Shown here: in pieces, positions 21,969 to 34,170 of the stretch
Layout: every line of letters begins with the position of its first letter
Numbering within the stretch: position 1 is the first letter of the stretch
From: Hippasteria phrygiana
Taxonomy: Eukaryota > Echinodermata > Asteroidea > Valvatida > Goniasteridae
DNA length: 64,000 bases
NCBI GenBank assembly: GCA_037893225.1
Contig: JAZGUH010000103.1
Location: 4,650,001-4,714,000, forward strand
Direction: 5' to 3'
Translations under genes and position numbers: made by a program
The notes under the pieces: generated by a model
What the model was told of the DNA's origin: nothing
The model's input: the letters and a program-made list of their open reading frames with translations, nothing else
The model's database searches: none

Positions 21969-24900
21969 AAATTTCTTTCTGTGAACTCTGTGTGCGTTCT
22001 TCCGTTTACTGCATTGTGACTGCTTAACGTTTGCCACATTTTCAGATTCACGCCCCTCCTTTCCCTGTTCATAATTGAATGGGATATTTACCAAATTCAG
22101 CAATTTTCACACGTATGGGTAGCTTAAATCTAGCGCAACAATTTGAGGTCATCGCCAGCTTCACAGCGTTAGAACTCTTCGAGAAAATTCAAACCTCGCA
22201 ACAAATTTCTTCCCATGAACTCTGTGTGCGTTCTCCCGTTTACTGCATTGTGGCTGCTTAACGTTTGCCAAATTTTCAGATGAACGCCCCTCCTTTCCCT
22301 GTTCATAATTAAATGGTATATTGACCAAATCCAGTAATGTTTACACGTATGGGTAGCTTAGATATAGCGCAACAATTTCAGACCATCGCCAGCTTCACAG
22401 CGTTAGAACTCTTCGAGAAAATTCAAAACTCGCAACAAATTTCTTCCCATGAACACTGTGTGCGTTCTCCCGTTTACTGTATTGTAACTGTTTAACGTTT
22501 GCCACATTTTCAGATGAACGCCCCTCCTTTCCCTGTTCATAATTGAATGGGATATTGACCAAATACAGCAATTTTCACACGTATGGGTAGCTTAGATCTA
22601 GCGCAACAATTTGAGACCATCGCCAGCTTCACAGCGTTAGAACTCTTCGAGAAAATTCAAACCTCGCAACAAATTTCTTCCCGTGACCTCTGTGTGCGTT
22701 CTCCCGTTTACTGCATTGTGACTGCTTAACGTTTGCCAAATTTTCAGAAGAACGCCCCTCCTTTCCCTGTTCATAATTGAATGGTATATTGACCAAATCC
22801 AGTATTTTTTACACGTATGGGTAGCTTAGATATAGCGCAACAATTTCAGACTATCACCAGCTTCACAGCGTTAGAACTCTTCGAGAAAATTCAAACCTCG
22901 CAACAAATTTCTTCCTGTGTGCGTTCTTCCGTTTACTGCATTGTGACTGCTTAACGTTTGCCACATTTTCAGATGAACGCCCCTCCTTTCCCTGTTCATA
23001 ATTGAATGGTATATTGACCAAATCCAGTAATTTTCACACGTATGGGTAGCTTAGATCTAGCGCAACAATTTGAGACCATCGCCAGCTTCACAGCGTTAGA
23101 ACTCTTCGAGAAAATTCAAACCTCGCACCTAATTTCTTCCCGTGAACTCTGTGTGCGTTCTCCCGTTTACTGCATTGTGGCTGCTTAACGTTTGCCAAAT
23201 TTTCAGATGAACGCCCCTCCTTTCCCTGTTCATAATTGAATGGTATATTGACCAAATCCAGTAATTTTTACACGTATGGGTAGCTTAGATATAGCGCAAC
23301 AATTTCAGACCATCGCCAGCTTCACAGCGTTAGAACTCTTCGAGAAAATTCAAAACTCGCAACAAATTTCTTCCAATGAACACTGTGTGCGTTCTCCCGT
23401 TTACTATATTGTAACTGTTTAACGTTTGCCACATTTTCAGATGAACGCCCCTCCTTTCCCTGTTCATAATTGAATGGGATATTGACCAAATCCAGCAATG
23501 TTCACACGTATGGGTAGCTTAAATCTAGCGCAACAAATTGAGACCATCGCCAGCTTCACAGCGTTAGAACTCTTCGAGAAAATTCAAAACTCGCAACAAA
23601 TTTCTTCCCATGAACACTGTGTGCGTTCTCCCGTTTACTGTATTGTAACTGTTTAACGTTTGCCACATTTTCAGATGAACGCCCCTCCTTTCCCTGTTCA
23701 TAATTGAATGGGATATTGACCAAATACAGCAATTTTCACACGTATGGGTAGCTTAGATCTAGTGCAACAATTTGAGACCATCGCCAGCTTCACAGCGTTA
23801 GAACTCTTCGAGAAAATTCAAACCTCGCAACAAATTTCTTCCCGTGACCTCTGTGTGCGTTCTCCCGTTTAGTGCATTGTGACTGCTTAACGTTTGCCAA
23901 ATTTTCAGAAGAACGGCCCTCCTTTCCCTGTTCATAATTGAATGGTATATTGACCAAATCCAGTATTTTTTACACGTATGGGTAGCTTAGATATAGCGCA
24001 ACAATTTCAGACTATCACCAGCTTCACAGCGTTAGAACTCTTCGAGAAAATTCAAACCTCGCAACAAATTTCTTCCTGTGTGCGTTCTTCCGTTTACTGC
24101 ATTGTGACTGCTTAACGTTTGCCAAATTTTCAGATGAACGCCCCTCCTTTCCCTGTTCATAATTGAATGGGATATTGACCAAATTCAGTAATTTTCACAC
24201 GTATGGGTAGCTTAGATCTAGCGCAACAATTTTAGACCATCGCCAGCTTCACAGCGTTAGAACTCTTCGAGAAAAATCAAACCACGCATCAAATTTCTTT
24301 CTGTGAACTCTGTGTGCGTTCTTCCGTTTACTGCATTGTGACTGCTTAACGTTTGCCACATTTTCAGATGAACGCCCCTCCTTTCCCTGTTCATAATTGA
24401 ATGGTATATTGACCAAATCCAGTAATTTTCACACGTATGGGTAGCTTAGATCTAGCGCAACAATTTGAGACCATCGCCAGCTTCACAGCGTTAGAACTCT
24501 TCGAGAAAATTCAAACCTCGCACCTAATTTCTTCCCGTGAACTCTGTGTGCGTTCTCCCGTTTACTGCATTGTGGCTGCTTAACGTTTGCCAAATTTTCA
24601 GATGAACGCCCCTCCTTTCCCTGTTCATAATTGAATGGTATATTGACCAAATCCAGTAATTTTTACACGTATGGGTAGCTTAGATATAGCGCAACAATTT
24701 CAGACCATCGCCAGCTTCACAGCGTTAGAACTCTTCGAGAAAATTCAAAACTCGCAACAAATTTCTTCCCATGAACACTGTGTGCGTTCTCCCGTTTACT
24801 GTATTGTAACTGTTTAACGTTTGCCACATTTTCAGATGAACGCCCCTCCTTTCCCTGTTCATAATTGAATGGGATATTGACCAAATCCAGCACTGTTCAC

Positions 24901-25469
24901 ACGTATGGGTAGCTTAAATCTAGCGCAACAAATTGAGACCATCGCCAGCTTCACAGCGTTAGAACTCTTCGAGAAAATTCAAACCTCGCAACAAATTTCT
25001 TCACATGAACTCTGTGTGCGTTCTCCCGTTTACTGCATTGTGGCTGCTTAACGTTTGCCAAATTTTCAGATGAACGCCCCTCCTTTCCCTGTTCATAATT
25101 GAATGGTATATTGACCAAATCCAGTAATTTTTACACGTATGGGTAGCTTAGATATAGCGCAACAATTTCAGACCATCGCCAGCTTCACAGCGTTAGAACT
25201 CTTCGAGAAAATTCAAACCTCGCAACAAATTTCTTTCTGTGAACTCTGTGTGCGTTCTTCCGTTTACTGCATTGTGACTGCTTAACGTTTGCCACATTTT
25301 CAGATGAACGCCCCTCCTTTCCCTGTTCATAATTGAATGGGATATTTACCAAATTCAGCAATTTTCACACGTATGGGTAGCTTAAATCTAGCGCAACAAT
25401 TTGAGGTCATCGCCAGCTTCACAGCGTTAGAACTCTTCGAGAAAATTCAAACCTCGCAACAAATTTCTT
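21969..25469 (+). repeat. Satellite block with a 1161-bp tandem duplication
   Basis: The GGATATTTACC monomer at 22079 is followed directly by a TAATGTTTAC monomer (with AATTAAATGG near 22307), so two monomers present after 18586 are absent. Segment 22400-22960 matches 23561-24121 at 1161 bp (5 x 234 minus 9). The junction is a chimeric monomer at 23504 with a GCAATGTTC, CAAATTGAG head and an AACTCGCAAC, GAACACTG tail. Private changes include TTCCAATGAACAC near 23372, TACTATATTG near 23402, CTAGTGCAAC near 23760, GTTTAGTGC near 23866, AACGGCCC near 23913, AACCACGC near 24280 and GCACTGTTC near 24890. It has more private changes than its neighbours. Confidence 0.8.
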
Positions 25470-27390
25470 CCCATGAACTCTGTGTGCGTTCTCCCGTTTA
25501 CTGCATTGTGGCTGCTTAACGTTTGCCAAATTTTCAGATGAACGCCCCTCCTTTCCCTGTTCATAATTGAATGGTATATTGACCAAATCCAGTAATTTTT
25601 ACACGTATGGGTAGCTTAGATATAGCGCAACAATTTCAGACCATCGCCAGCTTCACAGCGTTAGAACTCTTCGAGAAAATTCAAACCTCGCAACAAATTT
25701 CTTTCTGTGAACTATGTGTGCGTTCTCCCGTTTACTGCATTGTGGCTGCTTAACGTTTGCCAAATTTTCGGAAGAACGCCCCTCCTTTCCCAGATCATAA
25801 TTATATGGTATATTGACCAAATCCAGTAATTTTCACACGTATGGGTAGCTTAGATATAGCGCAACAATTTCAGACCATCGCCAGCTTCACAGCGTTAGAA
25901 CTCTTCGAGAAAATTCAAACCTCGCACCTAATTTCTTCCCGTGAACTCTGTGTGCGTTCTTCCGTTTACTGCATTGTGACTGTTTAACGTTTGCCACATT
26001 TTCAGATGAACGCCCCTCCTTTCCCTGTTCATAATTGAATGGAATATTGACCAAATCCAGCAATTTTCACACGTATGGGTAGCTTAAATCTAGCGCAACA
26101 ATTTGAGATCATCGCCAGCTTCACAGCGTTAGAACTCTTCGAGAAAATTCAAACCTCGCAACAAATTTCTTCCCATGAACTCTGTGTGCGTTCTCCCGTT
26201 TACTGCATTGTGGCTGCTTAACGTTTGCCAAATTTTCAGATGAACGCCCCTCCTTTCCCTGTTCATAATTGAATGGTATATTGACCAAATCCAGTATTTT
26301 TTACACGTATGGGTAGCTTAGATATAGCGCAACAATTTCAGACTATCACCAGCTTCACAGCGTTAGAACTCTTCGAGAAAATTCAAACCTCGCAACAAAT
26401 TTCTTCCTGTGTGCGTTCTTCCGTTTACTGCATTGTGACTGCTTAACGTTTGCCAAATTTTCAGATGAACGCCCCGCCTTTCCCTGTTCATAATTGAATG
26501 GGATATTGACCAAATTCAGTAATTTTCACACGTATGGGTAGCTTAGATCTAGCGCAACAATTTTAGACCATCGCCAGCTTCACAGCGTTAGAACTCTTCG
26601 AGAAAAATCAAACCTCGCATCAAATTTCTTTCTGTGAACTCTGTGTGCGTTCTTCCGTTTACTGCATTGTGACTGCTTAACGTTTGCCACATTTTCAGAT
26701 GAACGCCCCTCCTTTCCCTGTTCATAATTGAATGGTATATTGACCAAATCCAGTAATTTTCACACGTATGGGTAGCTTGGATCTAGCGCAACAATTTGAG
26801 ACCATCGCCAGCTTCACAGCGTTAGAACTCTTCGAGAAAATTCAAACCTCGCACCTAATTTCTTCCCGTGAACTCTGTGTGCGTTCTCCCGTTTACTGCA
26901 TTGTGGCTGCTTAACGTTTGCCAAATTTTCAGATGAACGCCCCTCCTTTCCCTGTTCATAATTGAATGGGATATTGACCAAATCCAGCAATGTTCACACG
27001 TATGGGTAGCTTAAATCTAGCGCAACAAATTGAGACCATCGCCAGCTTCACAGCGTTAGAACTCTTCGAGAAAATTCAAACCTCGCAACAAATTTCTTCA
27101 CATGAACTCTGTGTGCGTTCTCCCGTTTACTGCATTGTGGCTGCTTAACGTTTGCCAAATTTTCAGATGGACGCCCCTCCTTTCCCTGTTCATAATTGAA
27201 TGGTATATTGACCAAATCCAGTAATTTTTACACGTATGGGTAGCTTAGATATAGCGCAACAATTTCAGACCATCGCCAGCTTCACAGCGTTAGAACTCTT
27301 CGAGAAAATTAAAACCTCGCAACAAATTTCTTTCTGTGAACTCTGTGTGCGTTCTTCCGTTTACTGCATTGTGACTGCTTAACGTTTGCC
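25470..27390 (+). repeat. Satellite block, copy 1 of a 6543-bp-offset duplication
   Basis: About 1.9 kb recur at 32013-33934. The diagnostic marker is TTTTCGGAAGAACG with TTTCCCAGATCATAAT (near 25767-25800 and 32310-32343), which I found nowhere else. CAGATGGACG (27164 and 33708) is also shared. The offset becomes 6544 after the extra T at 33104. The source lies outside the 1872-bp tandem duplication that sits between the two copies. Confidence 0.86.
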
Positions 27391-28328
27391 AAATTTTCAG
27401 ATGAACGCCCCTCCTTTCCCTGTTCATAATTGAATGGGATATTGACCAAATTCAGTAATTTTCACACGTATGGGTAGCTTAGATCTAGCGCAACAATTTT
27501 AGACCATCGCCAGCTTCACAGCGTTAGAACTCTTCGAGAAAAATCAAACCTCGCATCAAATTTCTTTCTGTGAACTCTGTGTGCGTTCTTTCGTTTACTG
27601 CATTGTGACTGCTTAACGTTTGCCACATTTTCAGATGAACGCCCCTCCTTTCCCTGTTCATAATTGAATGGTATATTGACCAAATCCAGTAATTTTCACA
27701 CGTATGGGTAGCTTAGATCTAGCGCAACAATTTTAGACCATCGCCAGCTTCACAGCGTTAGAACTCTTCGAGAAAAATCAAACCTCGCATCAAATTTCTT
27801 TCTGTGAACTCTGTGTGCGTTCTTCCGTTTACTGCATTGTGACTGCTTAACGTTTGCCACATTTTCAGATGAACGCCCCTCCTTTCCCTGTTCATAATTG
27901 AAAGGTATATTGACCAAATCCAGTAATTTTCACACGTATGGGTAGCTTAGATCTAGCGCAACAATTTGAGACCATCGCCAGCTTCACAGCGTTAGAACTC
28001 TTCGAGAAAATTCAAACCTCGCACCTAATTTCTTCCCGTGAACTCTGTGTGCGTTCTCCCGTTTACTGCATTGTGGCTGCTTAACGTTTGCCAAATTTTC
28101 AGATGAACGCCCCTCCTTTCCCTGTTCATAATTGAATGGTATATTGACCAAATCCAGTAATTTTTACACGTATGGGTAGCTTAGATATAGCGCAACAATT
28201 TCAGACCATCGCCAGCTTCACAGCGTTAGAACTCTTCGAGAAAATTCAAAACTCGCAACAAATTTCTTCCCATGAACACTGTGTGCGTTCTCCCGTTTAC
28301 TGTATTGTAACTGTTTAACGTTTGCCAC
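27391..28328 (+). repeat. Satellite monomers between duplicated blocks
   Basis: Four monomers, including an unusual one near 27698 with a TAATTTTCAC head and CAATTTTAG. The same order recurs at about 59.6-60.45 kb, and 27.2-28.3 kb corresponds to 59.4-60.5 kb at an offset of 32230 bp. Private changes are TTCTTTCGTTT near 27587 and TTGAAAGGTAT near 27898. Confidence 0.78.
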
Positions 28329-30200
28329 ATTTTCAGATGAACGCCCCTCCTTTCCCTGTTCATAATTGAATGGTATATTGACCAAATCCAGTAATTGTTA
28401 CACGTATGGGTAGCTTAGATATAGCGCAACAATTTCAGACCATCGCCAGCTTCACAGCGTTAGAACTCTTCGAGAAAATTCAAACCTCGCAACAAATTTC
28501 TTTCTGTGAACTCTGTGTGCGTTCTTCCGTTTACTGCATTGTGACTGCTTAACGTTTGCCACATTTTCAGATTCACGCCCCTCCTTTCCCTGTTCATAAT
28601 TGAATGGGATATTTACCAAATTCAGCAATTTTCACACGTATGGGTAGCTTAAATCTAGCGCAACAATTTGAGGTCATCGCCAGCTTCACAGCGTTAGAAC
28701 TCTTCGAGAAAATTCAAACCTCGCAACAAATTTCTTCCCATGAACTCTGTGTGCGTTCTCCCGTTTACTGCATTGTGGCTGCTTAACGTTTGCCAAATTT
28801 TCAGATGAACGCCCCTCCTTTCCCTGTTCATAATTGAATGGTATATTGACCAAATCCAGTAATTTTTACACGTATGGGTAGCTTAGATATAGCGCAACAA
28901 TTTCAGACCATCGCCAGCTTCACAGCGTTAGAACTCTTCGAGAAAATTCAAACCTCGCAACAAATTTCTTTCTGTGAACTCTGTGTGCGTTCTCCCGTTT
29001 ACTGCATTGTGGCTGCTTAACGTTTGCCAAATTTTCAGAAGAACGCCCCTCCTTTCCCTGTTCATAATTATATGGTATATTGACCAAATCCAGTAATTTT
29101 CACACGTATGGGTAGCTTAGATATAGCGCAACAATTTCAGACCATCGCCAGCTTCACAGCGTTAGAACTCTTCGAGAAAATTCAAACCTCGCACCTAATT
29201 TCTTCCCGTGAACTCTGTGTGCGTTCTTCCGTTTACTGCATTGTGACTGTTTAACGTTTGCCACATTTTCAGATGAACGCCCCTCCTTTCCCTGTTCATA
29301 ATTGAATGGAATATTGACCAAATCCAGCAATTTTCACACGTATGGGTATCTTAAATCTAGCGCAACAATTTGAGATCATCGCCAGCTTCACAGCGTTAGA
29401 ACTCTTCGAGAAAATTCAAACCTCGCAACAAATTTCTTCCCATGAACTCTGTGTGCGTTCTCCCGTTTACTGCATTGTGGCTGCTTAACGTTTGCCAAAT
29501 TTTCAGATAAACGCACCTCCTTTCCCTGTTCATAATTGAATGGTATATTGACCAAATCCAGTAATGTTTACACGTATGGGTAGCTTAGATATAGCGCAAC
29601 AATTTCAGACCATCGCCAGCTTCACAGCGTTAGAACTCTTCGAGAAAATTCAAAACTCGCAACAAATTTCTTCGCATGAACACTGTGTGCGTTCTCCCGT
29701 TTACTGTATTGTAACTGTTTAACGTTTGCCACATTCTCAGATGAACGCCCCTCCTTTCCCTGTTCATAATTGAATGGGATATTGACCAAATACAGCAATT
29801 TTCACACGTATGGGTAGCTTAGATCTAGCGCAACAATTTGAGACCATCGCCAGCTTCACAGCGTTAGAACTCTTCGAGAAAATTCAAACCTCGCAACAAA
29901 TTTCTTCCCGTGACCTCTGTGTGCGTTCTCCCGTTTACTGCATTGTGACTGCTTAACGTTTGCCAAATTTTCAGAAGAACGCCCCTCCTTTCCCTGTTCA
30001 TAATTGAATGGTATATTGACCAAATCCAGTATTTTTTACACGTATGGGTAGCTTAGATATAGCGCAACAATTTCAGACTATCGCCAGCTTCACAGCGTTA
30101 GAACTCTTCGAGAAAATTCAAACCTCGCACCTAATTTCTTCCCGTGAACTCTGTGTGCGTTCTCCCGTTTACTGCATTGTGGCTGCTTAACGTTTGCCAA
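28329..30200 (+). repeat. Eight-monomer higher-order unit, 1872 bp, copy 1
   Basis: Exactly 8 x 234 bp, with no length variant inside. Monomer order by diagnostic marks: TAATTGTTAC; GGATATTTACC (28604); TAATTTTTAC with AGAAGAACG tail; AATTATATGG with CACCTAATT; GGAATATT with TATGGGTATCTT (29342) and AGATAAACGCACC; TAATGTTTAC with AACTCGCAAC; AAATACAG with GTGACCTC; TATTTTTTAC with CAGACTATCGCC. Small private changes are TTCGCATG near 29672 and ACATTCTCAG near 29732. Confidence 0.9.
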
Positions 30201-32072
30201 ATTTTCAGATGAACGCCCCTCCTTTCCCTGTTCATAATTGAATGGTATATTGACCAAATCCAGTAATTGTTACACGTATGGGTAGCTTAGATATAGCGCA
30301 ACAATTTCAGACCATCGCCAGCTTCACAGCGTTAGAACTCTTCGAGAAAATTCAAACCTCGCAACAAATTTCTTTCTGTGAACTCTGTGTGCGTTCTTCC
30401 GTTTACTGCATTGTGACTGCTTAACGTTTGCCACATTTTCAGATTCACGCCCCTCCTTTCCCTGTTCATAATTGAATGGGATATTTACCAAATTCAGCAA
30501 TTTTCACACGTATGGGTAGCTTAAATCTAGCGCAACAATTTGAGGTCATCGCCAGCTTCACAGCGTTAGAACTCTTCGAGAAAATTCAAACCTCGCAACA
30601 AATTTCTTCCCATGAACTCTGTGTGCGTTCTCCCGTTTACTGCATTGTGGCTGCTTAACGTTTGCCAAATTTTCAGATGAACGCCCCTCCTTTCCCTGTT
30701 CATAATTGAATGGTATATTGACCAAATCCAGTTATTTTTACACGTATGGGTAGCTTAGATATAGCGCAACAATTTCAGACCATCGCCAGCTTCACAGCGT
30801 TAGAACTCTTCGAGAAAATTCAAACCTCGCAACAAATTTCTTTCTGTGAACTCTGTGTGCGTTCTCCCGTTTACTGCATTGTGGCTGCTTAACGTTTGCC
30901 AAATTTTCAGAAGAACGCCCCTCCTTTCCCTGTTCATAATTATATGGTATATTGACCAAATCCAGTAATTTTCACACGTATGGGTAGCTTAGATATAGCG
31001 CAACAATTTCAGACCATCGCCAGCTTCACAGCGTTAGAACTCTTCGAGAAAATTCAAACCTCGCACCTAATTTCTTCCCGTGAACTCTGTGTGCGTTCTT
31101 CCGTTTACTGCATTGTGACTGTTTAACGTTTGCCACATTTTCAGATGAACGCCCCTCCTTTCCCTGTTCATAATTGAATGGAATATTGACCAAATCCAGC
31201 AATTTTCACACGTATGGGTATCTTAAATCTAGCGCAACAATTTGAGATCATCGCCAGCTTCACAGCGTTAGAACTCTTCGAGAAAATTCAAACCTCGCAA
31301 CAAATTTCTTCCCATGAACTCTGTGTGCGTTCTCCCGTTTACTGCATTGTGGCTGCTTAACGTTTGCCAAATTTTCAGATAAACGCACCTCCTTTCCCTG
31401 TTCATAATTGAATGGTATATTGACCAAATCCAGTAATGTTTACACGTATGGGTAGCTTAGATATAGCGCAACAATTTCAGACCATCGCCAGCTTCACAGC
31501 GTTAGAACTCTTCGAGAAAATTCAAAACTCGCAACAAATTTCTTCCCATGAACACTGTGTGCGTTCTCCCGTTTACTGTATTGTAACTGTTTAACGTTTG
31601 CCACATTTTCAGATGAACGCCCCTCCTTTCCCTGTTCATAATTGAATGGGATATTGACCAAATACAGCAATTTTCACACGTATGGGTAGCTTAGATCTAG
31701 CGCAACAATTTGAGACCATCGCCAGCTTCACAGCGTTAGAACTCTTCGAGAAAATTCAAACCTCGCAACAAATTTCTTCCCGTGACCTCTGTGTGCGTTC
31801 TCCCGTTTACTGCATTGTGACTGCTTAACGTTTGCCAAATTTTCAGAAGAACGCCCCTCCTTTCCCTGTTCATAATTGAATGGTATATTGACCAAATCCA
31901 GTATTTTTTACACGTATGGGTAGCTTAGATATAGCGCAACAATTTCAGACTATCGCCAGCTTCACAGCGTTAGAACTCTTCGAGAAAATTCAAACCTCGC
32001 ACCTAATTTCTTCCCGTGAACTCTGTGTGCGTTCTCCCGTTTACTGCATTGTGGCTGCTTAACCTTTGCCAA
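30201..32072 (+). repeat. Eight-monomer higher-order unit, 1872 bp, copy 2
   Basis: Directly follows copy 1 with the same eight monomers in the same order, including the rare TATGGGTATCTT (31214) and AGATAAACGCACC (near 31376). Identity starts just after the GCCACATT/GCCAAATT difference at 28328/30200 and ends at TAATTGTTAC against TAATTTTTAC near 30268/32140. Private changes are CAGTTATTTTTAC near 30729 and CTTAACCTTTGCC near 32059. Confidence 0.9.
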
Positions 32073-33934
32073 ATTTTCAGATGAACGCCCCTCCTTTCCC
32101 TGTTCATAATTGAATGGTATATTGACCAAATCCAGTAATTTTTACACGTATGGGTAGCTTAGATATAGCGCAACAATTTCAGACCATCGCCAGCTTCACA
32201 GCGTTAGAACTCTTCGAGAAAATTCAAACCTCGCAACAAATTTCTTTCTGTGAACTATGTGTGCGTTCTCCCGTTTACTGCATTGTGGCTGCTTAACGTT
32301 TGCCAAATTTTCGGAAGAACGCCCCTCCTTTCCCAGATCATAATTATATGGTATATTGACCAAATCCAGTAATTTTCACACGTATGGGTAGCTTAGATAT
32401 AGCGCAACAATTTCAGACCATCGCCAGCTTCACAGCGTTAGAACTCTTCGAGAAAATTCAAACCTCGCACCTAATTTCTTCCCGTGAACTCTGTGTGCGT
32501 TCTTCCGTTTACTGCATTGTGACTGTTTAACGTTTGCCACATTTTCAGATGAACGCCCCTCCTTTCCCTGTTCATAATTGAATGGAATATTGACCAAATC
32601 CAGCAATTTTCACACGTATGGGTAGCTTAAATCTAGCGCAACAATTTGAGATCATCGCCAGCTTCACAGCGTTAGAACTCTTCGAGAAAATTCAAACCTC
32701 GCAACAAATTTCTTCCCATGAACTCTGTGTGCGTTCTCCCGTTTACTGCATTGTGGCTGCTTAACGTTTGCCAAATTTTCAGATGAACGCCCCTCCTTTC
32801 CCTGTTCATAATTGAATGGTATATTGACCAAATCCAGTATTTTTTACACGTATGGGTAGCTTAGATATAGCGCAACAATTTCAGACTATCACCAGCTTCA
32901 CAGCGTTAGAACTCTTCGAGAAAATTCAAACCTCGCAACAAATTTCTTCCTGTGTGCGTTCTTCCGTTTACTGCATTGTGACTGCTTAACGTTTGCCAAA
33001 TTTTCAGATGAACGCCCCTCCTTTCCCTGTTCATAATTGAATGGGATATTGACCAAATTCAGTAATTTTCACACGTATGGGTAGCTTAGATCTAGCGCAA
33101 CAATTTTTAGACCATCGCCAGCTTCACAGCGTTAGAACTCTTCGAGAAAAATCAAACCTCGCATCAAATTTCTTTCTGTGAACTCTGTGTGCGTTCTTCC
33201 GTTTACTGCATTGTGACTGCTTAACGTTTGCCACATTTTCAGATGAACGCCCCTCCTTTCCCTGTTCATAATTGAATGGTATATTGACCAAATCCAGTAA
33301 TTTTCACACGTATGGGTAGCTTAGATCTAGCGCAACAATTTGAGACCATCGCCAGCTTCACAGCGTTAGAACTCTTCGAGAAAATTCAAACCTCGCACCT
33401 AATTTCTTCCCGTGAACTCTGTGTGCGTTCTCCCGTTTACTGCATTGTGGCTGCTTAACGTTTGCCAAATTTTCAGATGAACGCCCCTCCTTTCCCTGTT
33501 CATAATTGAATGGGATATTGACCAAATCCAGCAATGTTCACACGTATGGGTAGCTTAAATCTAGCGCAACAAATTGAGACCATCGCCAGCTTCACAGCGT
33601 TAGAACTCTTCGAGAAAATTCAAACCTCGCAACAAATTTCTTCACATGAACTCTGTGTGCGTTCTCCCGTTTACTGCATTGTGGCTGCTTAACGTTTGCC
33701 AAATTTTCAGATGGACGCCCCTCCTTTCCCTGTTCATAATTGAATGGTATATTGACCAAATCCAGTAATTTTTACACGTATGGGTAGCTTAGATATAGCG
33801 CAACAATTTCAGACCATCGCCAGCTTCACAGCGTTAGAACTCTTCGAGAAAATTCAAACCTCGCAACAAATTTCTTTCTGTGAACTCTGTGTGCGTTCTT
33901 CCGTTTACTGCATTGTGACTGCTTAACGTTTGCC
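32013..33934 (+). repeat. Satellite block, copy 2 of the 6543-bp-offset duplication
   Basis: Partner of 25470-27390. It carries the 225-bp monomer at 32846 and the only CAATTTTTAG copy (33071-33305, 235 bp). Confidence 0.85.
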
Positions 33935-34170
33935 AAATTTTCAGAAGAACGCCCCTCCTTTCCCTGTTCATAATTGAATGGTATATTGACCAAATCCAGT
34001 ATTTTTTACACGTATGGGTAGCTTAGATATAGCGCAACAATTTCAGACTATCGCCAGCTTCACAGCGTTAGAACTCTTCGAGAAAATTCAAACCTCGCAC
34101 CTAATTTCTTCCCGTGAACTCTGTGTGCGTTCTCCCGTTTACTGCATTGTGGCTGCTTAACGTTTGCCAA
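33935..34170 (+). repeat. Single TATTTTTTAC monomer before the 11.4-kb unit
   Basis: One monomer with AGAAGAACG, TATTTTTTAC, CAGACTATCGCC and CACCTAATT, matching the last monomer of the eight-monomer unit (compare 29977-30200 and 31849-32072). It suggests that the 11.4-kb unit was assembled onto the end of an eight-monomer unit. Confidence 0.75.
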
